DNA of 64,000 nucleotides, from contig NZ_JABWGO010000001.1 of NCBI RefSeq assembly GCF_013363995.1, positions 1,559,222 through 1,623,221 of the forward strand. The letters are read 5' to 3'. Under the pieces are notes generated by a model. That model worked only from the letters and a program-made list of their open reading frames with translations, had not been told where the DNA came from and did not search any database. Below, piece after piece: positions 51,236 to 60,261 of this stretch; positions within the stretch are counted from its first letter, which is position 1, and each line of letters opens with the position of its first letter. Made by a program: the position numbers and the translations under genes. This DNA comes from Nonomuraea rhodomycinica. Its GTDB lineage: Bacteria > Actinomycetota > Actinomycetes > Streptosporangiales > Streptosporangiaceae.

Positions 51236-52540
51236 CTACTTGTCTCCCAGCAGGAAGACCCCGTGCGGCTCGCCGTCGGCGGGCCGGCCGCGGAGCCAGG
51301 TGGTGAGCACCGCGCCCCTCAGGGTGCGGCCGTGGTACGGGGTGACGGGGTTGCGGTGGTGGAGGGCGCGGGCGTCCACCGGGTTGGCGGCGTCCGGGTC
51401 GAAGGCCACCAGGTCGGCGTCGTTCCCGGGCTCGACGGCGCCCTTGCGCGGGATGCCGGCGATCGCGGCGGGGCGGGCGGACATCCAGCGGGCCACGTCC
51501 GTCAGCCCGTACCCCCTGCGTGACGCCTCCGTCCACACGGCGGGCAGCCCGAGCTGGAGCGAGGCGACGCCGCCCCAGGCGGCGGCGAAGTCGGGCACCT
51601 TGAGGTCGGCGGTGGACGGCGAGTGGTCGGAGACGACGCAGTCGAGGACGCCGCGCGCCAGGCCCTCCCAGAGGCGGTCGCGGTTGGCCCCGTCGCGGAT
51701 CGGCGGGCAGCACTTGTAGCTCGTGTCGCCCTCCGGCACCTGCTCGGCCGCCAGCGTGAGGTAGTGGGGGCACGTCTCGGCGGTGACCGGCACGCCCCTG
51801 GCGCGGGCCTCCTCCAGCGGTCCGAGGCAGGCGGCGCTGGAGACGTGCAGGACGTGCACCCTGGCGCCGGTCTCCTCGGCCAGCCGGATCACCAGCTCGA
51901 CGGCGCTGCGCTCGGCCGCGCCGGGCCGCGACTCCAGGAACTCCCGGTACGTGGGCCCGGCCGGTTCGGCCAGCAGCGCCGGGTCCTCGGCGTGCACCAC
52001 CAGGAGCCCGCCGAACCCGGCGATCTCCGTCATCGCCCGGCGCGCCTCGTCCGGGCGCAGCGGCGGGAACTCCTCCACCCCGGAGGGCGACAGGAAGCAC
52101 TTGAAGCCGCGCACGCCGCGCTCGTGCAGCGGCCGCAGGTGCTCCACGTTGCCGGGCACGGCGCCGCCCCAGAACGCGGTGTCCACGTGGCAGCGGCCCT
52201 CGGCGGCGCGCAGCTTGGCGTCCAGGGCGTCGGGGGTGACGGTGGGCGGGACGGAGTTGAGCGGCATGTCCACGATCGTGGTGACGCCCCCGGCCGCCGC
52301 CGCGCGGGTCGCCGACGCGAACCCCTCCCAGTGGGCGCGGCCGGGCTCGTTGACGTGGACGTGGGTGTCGACCAGGCCCGGCAGGAGGGGCAGGGCGCGC
52401 AGGTCGACGTCCTCGGCGGTCTCCAGGGGCGCCTCGTAGGGGTGCAGGGCCGCGATCCGCCCGTCGCGCACGGCCACGGCGGCGGGCCGCTCGCCCTCGG
52501 GCGTCACCACCCGCCGCGACCGCACCACCAGGTCGAACAT
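51236..52540 (-). CDS. allB: Allantoinase
   Basis: 434 residues from ATG 52538-52540 with GGAAGGGAG upstream (a longer frame to 52561 is less likely). Opens the hydantoin ring of allantoin. Amidohydrolase sites: [13 protein letters not shown] near residue 60, the carboxylated Lys in [15 protein letters not shown], and VVSDHSPST. Substrate choice over dihydropyrimidines rests on the neighbours (urate oxidase, allantoicase). Confidence 0.93.
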   Translation of the reverse strand: MFDLVVRSRRVVTPEGERPAAVAVRDGRIAALHPYEAPLETAEDVDLRALPLLPGLVDTHVHVNEPGRAHWEGFASATRAAAAGGVTTIVDMPLNSVPPTVTPDALDAKLRAAEGRCHVDTAFWGGAVPGNVEHLRPLHERGVRGFKCFLSPSGVEEFPPLRPDEARRAMTEIAGFGGLLVVHAEDPALLAEPAGPTYREFLESRPGAAERSAVELVIRLAEETGARVHVLHVSSAACLGPLEEARARGVPVTAETCPHYLTLAAEQVPEGDTSYKCCPPIRDGANRDRLWEGLARGVLDCVVSDHSPSTADLKVPDFAAAWGGVASLQLGLPAVWTEASRRGYGLTDVARWMSARPAAIAGIPRKGAVEPGNDADLVAFDPDAANPVDARALHHRNPVTPYHGRTLRGAVLTTWLRGRPADGEPHGVFLLGDK

Positions 52541-52589
52541 GGCCGCTCCCTTCCTCAGCACGGGCCGGCGCCCGTCCTTACGTCGTGTC

Positions 52590-53765
52590 TCAGAGGCGGT
52601 CGGCGGCCAGGCGGGCCGCCAGTCGCTCCAGGAGGGCGCCGGCGTCGGCCATGCAGCGCTCCGGGTCGGGCTCCAGGTCGGTCAGCGCGTACGCGGCCTC
52701 GATGCCCGCCGCCCGCAGCTCGTCGTCGGAGAGCGCGCGCCGCCCGCACACCGCGACCACGGGGACACCCGCCTTGGCCGCCGCCTGGGCGACCCCGATC
52801 GGGGCCTTGCCCCGCAGTGACTGGCCGTCCAGCGACCCCTCCCCCGTGATCACCAGCCGCGCGCCGCGCACCTGCTCGCCGAAGCCGAGCAGGTCGAGCA
52901 GGTAGTCGATCCCCGGGCGGATCTCCGCGCCCAGGAAGGCGAGGGCGGCGAAGCCCACGCCGCCCGCCGCGCCGGCGCCGGGCGCGCCCGCGACGCCCAT
53001 GGGGCGCGGCGTGCCGTCGTGCTCGACCGCGCCGACGAGCCCGTGCGTGCGGGTGGCCACGGCGGCCAGCCTGGTCAGGGCGGCCTCCAGCAGCTTGACC
53101 TCGGCCGGGTTGGCGCCCTTCTGCGGCGCGTAGACGGCGGCGGCGCCGTGGGGGCCGAGCAGCGGGTTGTCCACGTCGCTCGCCACCACGAACTCGATGC
53201 CCGAGATGTCGGTGAAGCCGCTGATGTCGATGCGGTCGAGGGCGGTGAGCGCGGCCCCGCCGGGCTCCAGCTCCTTGCCGTCCGCGTCGAGGAAGCGCGC
53301 GCCGAGGGCCCGCGCCATGCCGGCTCCCCCGTCGGTGGACGCGCTGCCGCCCAGGCCGAGCACGACGCGCCGGGCGCCGCGGGCGACGGCGTCGGCGATG
53401 AGCTCGCCGGTGCCGTGGCTGGTGGCGGTGAGCGGCTCGGGCCCGCCGGGCAGGCGGCGCAGCCCGGACGCCTCGGCCAGCTCGACCACGGCGGTCGGGC
53501 GGCCCTGGTCCGGCGATCCGGAGGGGGTGCCGGTGGGGTGCCAGGCGTAGGAGGCCCGCACGGGCAGGCCGGTGGGTCCGGTCACCTCCAGCGTGACCCG
53601 GGTGAAGCCGCAGGCCACGACCGCGTCGACCGTGCCGTCGCCGCCGTCGGCCACCGGCAGCTCCACCGCCGGTACGCCCAGCCCCGCCGCCACCCTGGCG
53701 GCCACCTCCGCGGCCGTCAGCGACCCCTTGAACTTGTCCGGCGCGACAAGCACGTGCTCAACCAC
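52590..53765 (-). CDS. glxK: Glycerate kinase
   Basis: 391 residues, GTG start. Family motifs: [18 protein letters not shown] at the N-terminus, [35 protein letters not shown] and [17 protein letters not shown] near the end. It phosphorylates glycerate, the exit from the glyoxylate produced by ureidoglycolate breakdown, so it connects purine degradation to central metabolism. Confidence 0.93.
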   Translation of the reverse strand: MVEHVLVAPDKFKGSLTAAEVAARVAAGLGVPAVELPVADGGDGTVDAVVACGFTRVTLEVTGPTGLPVRASYAWHPTGTPSGSPDQGRPTAVVELAEASGLRRLPGGPEPLTATSHGTGELIADAVARGARRVVLGLGGSASTDGGAGMARALGARFLDADGKELEPGGAALTALDRIDISGFTDISGIEFVVASDVDNPLLGPHGAAAVYAPQKGANPAEVKLLEAALTRLAAVATRTHGLVGAVEHDGTPRPMGVAGAPGAGAAGGVGFAALAFLGAEIRPGIDYLLDLLGFGEQVRGARLVITGEGSLDGQSLRGKAPIGVAQAAAKAGVPVVAVCGRRALSDDELRAAGIEAAYALTDLEPDPERCMADAGALLERLAARLAADRL

Positions 53766-53900
53766 TGCGAACTCCCACGCGACGACGAACGTTGCCCGGC
53801 CACCATGCCGCGTCCCGCGGGCGGGCGCGGCGTGCCGGCGTGGGACTCATCATCACACCTCCCCTGTCGCGCCCCCGCGCCTGCCCATCACGTCGCGGCG

Positions 53901-55277
53901 CTACGCGAGGTCCGCCCCGCGCTCCCGCGCCAGCCGCCTCAGGCGCCGCCGCGCCCGCGCCCCCGCCTGCCCGGCGGCGTCCTGGGGGACGGTCCTCAGC
54001 TCGCCGTCCGCCACGACGGTCTCCCCGCCCACGAGCAGGCGGGCCAGCGGCGGCTGCGCGGAGGCCAGCACGAGCGCGCACACCGGGTCGTCCACCGCCG
54101 TGGCGAACGGCCCGTCCACCCGCCACAGCGCGATGTCGGCCAGCTTGCCCGGCTCCAGCGTGCCGAGCTCGCGTTCGCGGCCGAGGTTGCGGGCCCCGCC
54201 GAGCGTGGCCAGCTCCAGCGCCTGGCGGGCGGTCAGCGCCGCGGGCCCGTTGACCGCGCGCTGGAACAGCAGCGCCTGCCGCATCTCGCCGGCCAGCCCG
54301 GTCAGCTCGGCGGAGGCGCTGCCGTCCACGCCGAGGCCGACGTTCGCGCCGCGCCGCAGCATCTCCGACACCCGGGCGACGCCCGCGCCGAGCCGCCCGT
54401 TGGACGACGGGCAGTGCGCGGTGCCGGTGCCGGTCGCGGCGAGCCGGCCGATGTCGGCGTCGTTCAGGTGCACGGCGTGCGCCACCCACACGTCGTCGCC
54501 GAGCCAGCCGAGCTCCTCCATGTACTCCACCGGCCGCACGCCCGTCTGCTTCAGGCACAGCTCCTCCTCGTCCAGCGTCTCGGCCAGGTGGGTGTGCAGG
54601 CGCACCCCCTTGGACCTGGCCAGCTCCGCCGCGGCGGTCATGAGGTCGGAGCTGACGGAGAACGGCGAGCACGGCGCGACCGCGACGCGCAGCTTCGAGG
54701 AGAACGACGGGTCGTGGTAGAGGTCCACGGCCTCGGCGGTGGCCTCGAGGATGGCGTCCAGCGGCTCGACCACGTCGTCGGGCGGCAGCCCGCCCCGTGA
54801 CCGGCCGCGGTCCATGGAGCCGCGCGACGGGTGGAAGCGCAGCCCGACCGCGCGGGCCGCCTCGATCTCGGCGGCCAGCAGGTCGCCGCGGCCCCGGGGG
54901 AAGAGGTAGTGGTGGTCGCTGGAGGTCGTGCAGCCCGACAGGGCCAGGTGCCCGAGCCCGGCCGTGGCGGCGCCGTGGACCACCTCGGCGTCCATGGCCG
55001 CCCACACGGGATAGAGCGTCACCAGCCACTCGAACAGCGTCGCGTCCTGGGCGAGCCCCTGCGAGGCCCACTGGTACAGGTGGTGGTGCGTGTTGACCAG
55101 CCCGGGCGTGGCCAGGCAGCCGGAGCCGTCGACCCGGGTCGCGCCGGGCGCCTCGGGGACCTCGCTCATGGGGCCGACGGCGGCGATCCGGTCGTCGTCC
55201 ACCAGGACGTACCCCGAGCGGATCTCGGGCCCGGCGACGGGCGCGACGCAGGCGTTCTCGATGAGCAGCCCGCTCAC
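53901..55277 (-). CDS. Guanine or 8-oxoguanine deaminase-type amidohydrolase
   Basis: 458 residues from GTG 55275-55277, overlapping the 2Fe-2S gene stop as GTGA. Zinc-site motifs: GLVNTHHHLYQWASQGLAQD near residue 65, HTHLAETLDEEELCLKQTG, and VGLGVDGSASAEL. The tail is Arg/Ala-rich. The NTHHHxYQ pattern fits the 8-oxoguanine/S-triazine hydrolase group. Within this operon it would convert guanine to xanthine; a gap of 135 nt follows before glycerate kinase. Confidence 0.85.
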   Translation of the reverse strand: MSGLLIENACVAPVAGPEIRSGYVLVDDDRIAAVGPMSEVPEAPGATRVDGSGCLATPGLVNTHHHLYQWASQGLAQDATLFEWLVTLYPVWAAMDAEVVHGAATAGLGHLALSGCTTSSDHHYLFPRGRGDLLAAEIEAARAVGLRFHPSRGSMDRGRSRGGLPPDDVVEPLDAILEATAEAVDLYHDPSFSSKLRVAVAPCSPFSVSSDLMTAAAELARSKGVRLHTHLAETLDEEELCLKQTGVRPVEYMEELGWLGDDVWVAHAVHLNDADIGRLAATGTGTAHCPSSNGRLGAGVARVSEMLRRGANVGLGVDGSASAELTGLAGEMRQALLFQRAVNGPAALTARQALELATLGGARNLGRERELGTLEPGKLADIALWRVDGPFATAVDDPVCALVLASAQPPLARLLVGGETVVADGELRTVPQDAAGQAGARARRRLRRLARERGADLA

Positions 55278-55771
55278 GCGCCCGCCTCTCCCCGCGCCTG
55301 CCCCGCCGCCGCCCTGCGTCGCGCCGCGAGGCGCACGGCGTCGAGGATCTTCTCGTAGCCGGTGCAGCGGCACAGGTTGCCCGCCAGCGCCTCGCGGATC
55401 TCCGCGTCGGAGGGCCGCGCGACGCGGCTCAGCAGGTCGTGGGCCTGCACGAGCAGCCCGGGCGTGCAGAAGCCGCACTGGACGGCCCCGCACTCCATGA
55501 ACGCCTCCTGGACCGGGTCCAGCCGCCCGCCCTCGGCCAGGCCCTCGACGGTGCGCACGCGGCGGCCCTGGACCTGTCCGGCGGCGACCAGGCAGGCGCA
55601 GACCGGCGTGCCGTCGAGGTAGACCGTGCAGGAGCCGCACTCGCCCTGCTCGCAGGCGTTCTTGGAGCCGGGCAGGCCGAGCCGCTCGCGCAGCACGTAC
55701 AGCAGGCTCTCGCCCTCCCAGACGTCGTCGGCGCTCTCCTCGCGGCCGTTGACGGTGAACGTGACGCGCAT
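55274..55771 (-). CDS. Xanthine dehydrogenase-type [2Fe-2S] subunit
   Basis: 165 residues. N-terminal plant-type ferredoxin ligands in GSKNACEQGECGSCTVYLDG plus CACLV; C-terminal helical site GAVQCGFCTPGLLVQAHDLL with CRCTGYEKI. Transfers electrons within a molybdenum hydroxylase. Starts at ATG 55769-55771, overlapping the FAD subunit stop by 1 nt. The molybdopterin catalytic subunit that completes the enzyme is not in this cluster. Confidence 0.95.
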   Translation of the reverse strand: MRVTFTVNGREESADDVWEGESLLYVLRERLGLPGSKNACEQGECGSCTVYLDGTPVCACLVAAGQVQGRRVRTVEGLAEGGRLDPVQEAFMECGAVQCGFCTPGLLVQAHDLLSRVARPSDAEIREALAGNLCRCTGYEKILDAVRLAARRRAAAGQARGEAGA

Positions 55772-56631
55772 CAGGCGGCCCTCCTTCCCCGGTGGTCGTC
55801 CCAGGCCCAGGTCAGCGTGCGGCGGGCCATCACGGCGACGGCGTGCCTGCGGTAGGCGGCGGTGCCGCGCACGTCGTCGATCGGCGCGGCGGCGGCCGCG
55901 CACAGCTCCCCGAACCGCCGCAGCAGCCCGGCGTCCAGGGCGGCGTCCCAGTCGAGCTCGCGGCTCAGGAAGTCCTCGGCCTCCAGCGCCCGCAGCGGCG
56001 TGGGCGCGGCCGAGCCGATGCCGGTGCCCACCCGCCGCTCGGCCGGGTGCAGCGCCAGCGCGAACGAGCAGACCGCGATGACCATGGCGTTGCGGGTGCC
56101 GACCTTGGAGAAGTACTGCGGACCGGCGGCCACCGGGACGCGCACGGCCCGGATCAGCTCGTCCGGCTCCAGCGCGGGCCGCTTGACGCCCAGGTAGAAG
56201 GCGTGCGCCGGGATCGTCCTGACCCCCCGCCCGCGCGACTCGACCTCGACGGCGGCGCCGGCGGCCAGGAGCGGCGGGTGGCTGTCGCCCGCGGGCGAGG
56301 CCGCGCCCAGGTTGCCGCCGACCGTGCCGCGGTTGCGGATCTGCGGCGAGCCGACGGTCCGCGCCGCCTGCGCCAGCCCCGGCAGCGCGCCGCCCAGCTC
56401 GTCGATCACGGTCGCGTACGTCACACCCGCGCCGAGCCGGCACACGCCGCCCGCCACGGACCACTCCCGCAGCTCCGCCACCCCGGTCAGGTCCAGCAGC
56501 GCCTCGGGCCTGCGCACGTCGAAGTTGATCTCGACCATCACGTCGGTGCCGCCCTGCAGGGGCAGGGCGCCGGGCCGGTCGGCCTTGGCGGCCAGCGCCT
56601 CCTGCCACGTCGTGGGGCGCAAGAAGTCCAT
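55771..56631 (-). CDS. Xanthine dehydrogenase-type FAD subunit
   Basis: 286 residues. FAD site GALPLQGGTDVMVEINFDVR near residue 24, the GSPQIRNRGTVGGNLGAASP loop near residue 105, and the CO-dehydrogenase flavoprotein C-terminal domain. Starts ATG 56629-56631 two nt after the urate oxidase stop. With the 2Fe-2S subunit it forms the electron-transfer half of xanthine dehydrogenase. Confidence 0.94.
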   Translation of the reverse strand: MDFLRPTTWQEALAAKADRPGALPLQGGTDVMVEINFDVRRPEALLDLTGVAELREWSVAGGVCRLGAGVTYATVIDELGGALPGLAQAARTVGSPQIRNRGTVGGNLGAASPAGDSHPPLLAAGAAVEVESRGRGVRTIPAHAFYLGVKRPALEPDELIRAVRVPVAAGPQYFSKVGTRNAMVIAVCSFALALHPAERRVGTGIGSAAPTPLRALEAEDFLSRELDWDAALDAGLLRRFGELCAAAAAPIDDVRGTAAYRRHAVAVMARRTLTWAWDDHRGRRAA

Positions 56632-56633
56632 CG

Positions 56634-57500
56634 CTACTCCCAGGCGAATCCGGGGTCGGGCGCGTCGTCCCGCAGCACGGCGCCCTCGATGAGGCCGTAG
56701 GGGCGGTCGGCGGCGTTGAAGACCACGTTGTCGTTGTCGAGGCCGAACGGCGACAGGTCCACGGCGACGTGGTGCCGGTTCGGCAGCACCAGCCGCACCT
56801 CGCAGATCTCGGGGCACTCCGCCAGGGCCCGCTCCCCCATCGCGTACAGGGTCTGCTGGAGCGAGCGGCTGTGCGTGCCGGCGAACGCCGCCACCAGGCG
56901 ATCGCGCACGCGGACGTACGAGTCGCCGTAGGAGGGGGTGTCGCCGGCGTGCCGCCAGCGGGCGTGGACGGCGGTGGCCAGCACGCGGTCGGTGGTCGGC
57001 GGCAGCGTCGTGTACTCGTCGACCGCGTAGCCGCGGAACTCCGAGCCCGTCGTGTTGAGCAGGACGAGGTCCTTCAACCCCGACACGACGCTGACGCGGC
57101 CGTCGCGGTCGTGGTGGACGACGCAGGTGCGCACCTCGCCGCCCCGGCGCGTGAACGAGTGCCCGGTGACGGGGACCCGGTCCCAGGCGTACTCCTCGAT
57201 CTCCACCCGGGCGTGGTGGACGGCCGGCTGGGAGGTGGTGAAGTGCCGGGCCAGCAGCAGCGCGAAGTCCTCGATCTGGTCCACCCCGTGCTTCCTGGCG
57301 AAGGCGTACACGGTGTTCTTCTGCGTGTCGGTGGGCAGCACCGCGCTGTTGTCGCCGGTCAGGTGGACGGCCTCCATGTCGCCCGACAGGGAGGTGCTGA
57401 CGTCGAGGTCCTTGAGGTGGTGGGTGTCGCCGTCCCTGGTGACGCGGACGAGCCTGGTCTCCGCCTTGCCGTAACGGTTGGACCCCAGGATGATCGCCAT
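56634..57500 (-). CDS. Urate oxidase (uricase)
   Basis: 288 residues. Oxidises urate to 5-hydroxyisourate without a cofactor. Signatures: AIILGSNRYGKAETRLVRVT at the N-terminus with the Lys-Thr charge relay, DNSAVLPTDTQKNTVYAFAR with the Thr of the other half, and HSRSLQQTLYAMGERAL. It begins immediately before the uraH stop, so uraD, uraH and uricase are a complete urate-to-allantoin block. Confidence 0.96.
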   Translation of the reverse strand: MAIILGSNRYGKAETRLVRVTRDGDTHHLKDLDVSTSLSGDMEAVHLTGDNSAVLPTDTQKNTVYAFARKHGVDQIEDFALLLARHFTTSQPAVHHARVEIEEYAWDRVPVTGHSFTRRGGEVRTCVVHHDRDGRVSVVSGLKDLVLLNTTGSEFRGYAVDEYTTLPPTTDRVLATAVHARWRHAGDTPSYGDSYVRVRDRLVAAFAGTHSRSLQQTLYAMGERALAECPEICEVRLVLPNRHHVAVDLSPFGLDNDNVVFNAADRPYGLIEGAVLRDDAPDPGFAWE

Positions 57501-57800
57501 CTAGCTCCCTCGGTAGGTGGAGTACGCGTACGGGCTGAGCAGCAGCGGCACGTGGTGGTGCGCCGAGGGGTCGGTGACGGTGAAGGCGACGACGACCTCC
57601 GGGTAGAAGGTGTCGGCCAGGTAGCCGCCGGTGTCGAAGACGACGCGGTTGACGCCGGTCCTGGGGGTCCAGCCCTTGAGGCGGCCGTCGCCGTCGGTGC
57701 GGCCCTCGCCCAGCACCTGGCCGTCGTGCTCCAGCCGGACGAGCAGCCCGGCGGCGGGCCGGCCGGTGACCGCGTCGAGGACGTGCGTGGAGAAGCTCAT
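57501..57800 (-). CDS. uraH: 5-Hydroxyisourate hydrolase
   Basis: 99 residues, transthyretin-like. The family signatures STHVLDAVTGRPA at the N-terminus, the His/Arg pairs and the C-terminal YSTYRGS tetrad are intact. Hydrolyses 5-hydroxyisourate to OHCU. ATG at 57798-57800 with GGAGGAG upstream. Confidence 0.96.
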   Translation of the reverse strand: MSFSTHVLDAVTGRPAAGLLVRLEHDGQVLGEGRTDGDGRLKGWTPRTGVNRVVFDTGGYLADTFYPEVVVAFTVTDPSAHHHVPLLLSPYAYSTYRGS

Positions 57801-57825
57801 CGGGTCGTCTCCTCCAGGAAGGGGT

Positions 57826-58335
57826 TCACGGGGTCTCCCCGAGCAGCTTGCGAATCCGCAGGCGGGTGATCGCGGCGAGCTCGCCGCGGACGACGTCCCG
57901 CTCGGCCGCGGGCTCGTTGCCCAGCCGGCCGCGCAGCCCGGCCAGCAGCTCGGCGCCGGTCAGGCCGGCGGCGCAGACCAGGTAGACGTGGCCGAAGCGG
58001 TCCTCGTAGGCGCGGTTGCCCTCGGCGAGCTCCCGCCGTGTCTCCTCCTCCACCCCGGCCTGCTCCTGGCGCGACCAGGCGGCCTCCCGGCCCGCGCCCG
58101 CGGGGCGCTCGCCGATGCGCGGGTGGGCCGCCAGCGCCTCCAGCACGTCCGGCCAGTCCAGCCCGCGCACGGCGGTTCCGGCCGCGTCCAGGAGCCGTTC
58201 CGGGTCCTCGTACGGGCGGCCCGCGGCGACGGCCGCGGCGAACGCGCGGGACGCGCAGCAGGACAGCAGCAGCCGCCGCGCCTCGGCCTCCGGCGCCGCG
58301 TCGAACCGGGCCAGCGCGGTGAGCGTTTCGGGCAT
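57826..58335 (-). CDS. uraD: OHCU decarboxylase
   Basis: 169 residues from ATG 58333-58335; the open frame further upstream overlaps the divergent nfo promoter and is rejected. Active-site motif AAHPRIGERP near residue 75 with the catalytic His. It yields S-allantoin. First gene of the purine-catabolic cluster, divergent from the endonuclease IV gene across 146 nt. Confidence 0.94.
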   Translation of the reverse strand: MPETLTALARFDAAPEAEARRLLLSCCASRAFAAAVAAGRPYEDPERLLDAAGTAVRGLDWPDVLEALAAHPRIGERPAGAGREAAWSRQEQAGVEEETRRELAEGNRAYEDRFGHVYLVCAAGLTGAELLAGLRGRLGNEPAAERDVVRGELAAITRLRIRKLLGETP

Positions 58336-58481
58336 GCCAGCAGTACACACATGCCCGTCATTCCCGGTCCATCCCCGAGAACTCCGAACCGCGCGACCCG
58401 TTGGCCAGGTCTTTTCGTGGCATGCTCCAAGGCGCGTACGCGTCGGGAACGGTCGGCCGTCGCGCCTAAACTGGGTCCACC

Positions 58482-59324
58482 ATGACCTCACGCTCTCTCA
58501 TCGGCGCACACGTCTTCGTCACCGGCGGCCTGGCCAAGGGCGGCCTCGCCTACATGGCCGAGATCGGCGCCGAGATGATCCAGGTGTTCGTCACCAATCC
58601 GCGCGGCTGGGCCCTCGCCGAGGGCAGGCCCGAGGAGGACGCCAAGCTCGCCGAGTCCGGCGTCGAGACCTTCGTCCACGTGCCGTACCTCGTGAACTTC
58701 GGCTCGCCCAACCCCGACACGCTCGCCAACTCGGTCGCGGTCCTGCGCCACACGTTGCGGCGCGGCGCGGAGATCGGGGCCAAGGGGGTCGTGGTCCACA
58801 CCGGCTCGGCGGTGTCGCAGTCGCGCGACGACGCCATGCGCCAGCTCCACGAGCACCTGCTGCCGCTGCTGGAGGAGATCCCCGACGGCGGGCCGGACGT
58901 GCTGCTGGAGCCGATGGCCGGGCAGGGCGCGATGCTGTGCGCCACGGTCCAGGACGTCGAGCCGTACCTCGCGGCGCTCGACTGGCACCCGCGGGCCGGG
59001 ATCTGCCTCGACACCTGCCACGCCTTCGCCGCCGGCCATGACCTGACGAGCGAGGAGGAGCTGCGGGAGACGTTCGACGTGCTGCACAAGCTGGCCGAGG
59101 GGCGGCTGAAGCTGATCCACGCCAACGACTCCAAGGACGCGTGCGGCTCCAAGAAGGACCGCCACGAGAACATCGGGGCCGGGCTGATCGGCAGCGCGCC
59201 GTTCGCCGCGCTGATGCGCCATCCGGCGGTGGCCGGCGTGCCGATCTGCATCGAGACCCCGGGCAAGGCCGACAAGCACCGGGCCGACATCGAGCTGCTG
59301 AAGAGCCTGCGCGACGGCGGCTGA
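58482..59324 (+). CDS. nfo: Endonuclease IV
   Basis: 280 residues. Class II AP endonuclease for base-excision repair. Metal-site motifs: SLIGAHVFVTGG, VHVPYLVNFGSPNP, VVHTGSAVSQS, LEPMAGQG, ICLDTCHAFAAG, LIHANDSKDACGSKKDRHEN and CIETPGK. TAAACT at about 58468-58473 precedes the ATG by nine nt, suggesting a leaderless transcript. Confidence 0.95.
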   Translation: MTSRSLIGAHVFVTGGLAKGGLAYMAEIGAEMIQVFVTNPRGWALAEGRPEEDAKLAESGVETFVHVPYLVNFGSPNPDTLANSVAVLRHTLRRGAEIGAKGVVVHTGSAVSQSRDDAMRQLHEHLLPLLEEIPDGGPDVLLEPMAGQGAMLCATVQDVEPYLAALDWHPRAGICLDTCHAFAAGHDLTSEEELRETFDVLHKLAEGRLKLIHANDSKDACGSKKDRHENIGAGLIGSAPFAALMRHPAVAGVPICIETPGKADKHRADIELLKSLRDGG

Positions 59325-59402
59325 TCCTGCCGGGGCGGATGCCTCTGTGGCGGCTGCTTCTTTGAGCGGCCGGTCGGCGTCGCCGGTCGTCCGGGAAAGG
59401 CT

Positions 59403-59616
59403 CGTGTGGGGCGCCCGCTAGCGCGATCCAGCGCCCCCGATTGGCGGATCGCGGCCAGAGGCCCGCGGCCCCCTGGCGGGCGCCCCTACACGTGGCCGGC
59501 GGACGGGCCCTACCCCCCGGCAAGGGCCCGGCGGCCGTGGTGACCTGGACGGTCACCGGTGAATCCGGCGCATCAGGCGTGCGGTGAGCCCCCCGGCTCG
59601 TCCCCCGATGCGCCGG
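59403..59616 (+). ncRNA. Multi-hairpin intergenic element, candidate structured RNA
   Basis: A 16-bp outer stem with one bulged T (59403-59418 with 59476-59492) encloses an 8-bp perfect stem (59422-59429 with 59446-59453) and a third hairpin near 59456-59475, giving a three-way junction. Next come a 7-bp hairpin with a C6 loop (59504-59510 with 59524-59530), a perfect 7-bp hairpin (59539-59545 with 59551-59557) and a 10-bp stem (59565-59574 with 59607-59616) around an inner hairpin with a C6 run. No coding frame accounts for it. Two C6 loops resemble the actinobacterial 6C RNA idea but the match is not established. Strand is a guess. Confidence 0.35.
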
Positions 59617-60261
59617 GGCGTTGTCCGATGGCGAAACACTACGGTCGCGATCTTCCGGCCGACACCCGGTTTTCGCATGCCTCGATGAACGGTCTGTAGT
59701 CATCGCCATACGGAGCGTGTCGGTCGGACGAGCGGTCGTTGCGGTGCGACGAACGGTCATCCAAGGGGCTCGCGCTCCGGCGCGAGGGGCGTGAACGGCA
59801 CCCGAGCGGGACGCTGACCCGCGGGCACGGCGGGGGCCCGGCGGACGACCGGGCCTTGACCAGGGAAAACCATGGCGCGATGGTGGGCATGGGCGGGCGG
59901 CGGGGGGCGCACGCGCCGGTGCGCGGCCCGCGCCGTTCACACCCGCCCGCCACGTACGCGAGCACGCCGCGCACACCCCCGCGCCCACCGAGCGCGACCC
60001 CACGCCGCCCTTCCCGGGCGCGGGCACGTCCCACGCGCCCCGCCCAGCCCCGGCACGCCGCACGCCCCCGCCCTTCCAGGGCAAGAGCACGCCGCACGCC
60101 CCCGCCCTTCCCGGGCAAGAGCACGCCGCGCACCCCCGCCCGCCCGGGCGAGACCGCATCCCGCACCCCGCCCACCCGGGCGAGACCACGCCGGACCGTC
60201 CGCACCCCCGGACTCGGGCGCGCCCCTCATGCGCCCGCGGCCCGCGGCCAGCCGGAGGGGC
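59617..60261. other. Gene-free region before the LytTR regulator, with a 34-bp minisatellite
   Basis: No credible gene. Four roughly 34-bp tandem units begin at 60053, 60087, 60121 and 60156 (each starting GCACGCCG or GCATCCCG); the period is not a multiple of three, so it is not a coding repeat. The part from 59620 to 59770 is less GC-rich. The region lies downstream of both flanking genes (nfo on plus, LytTR on minus). Confidence 0.6.

Noticed and set aside
59504..59616. Known 6C small RNA
   Set aside because: Two C6 loops are suggestive, but I cannot verify the consensus or spacing from memory, so I only report a candidate structured RNA.
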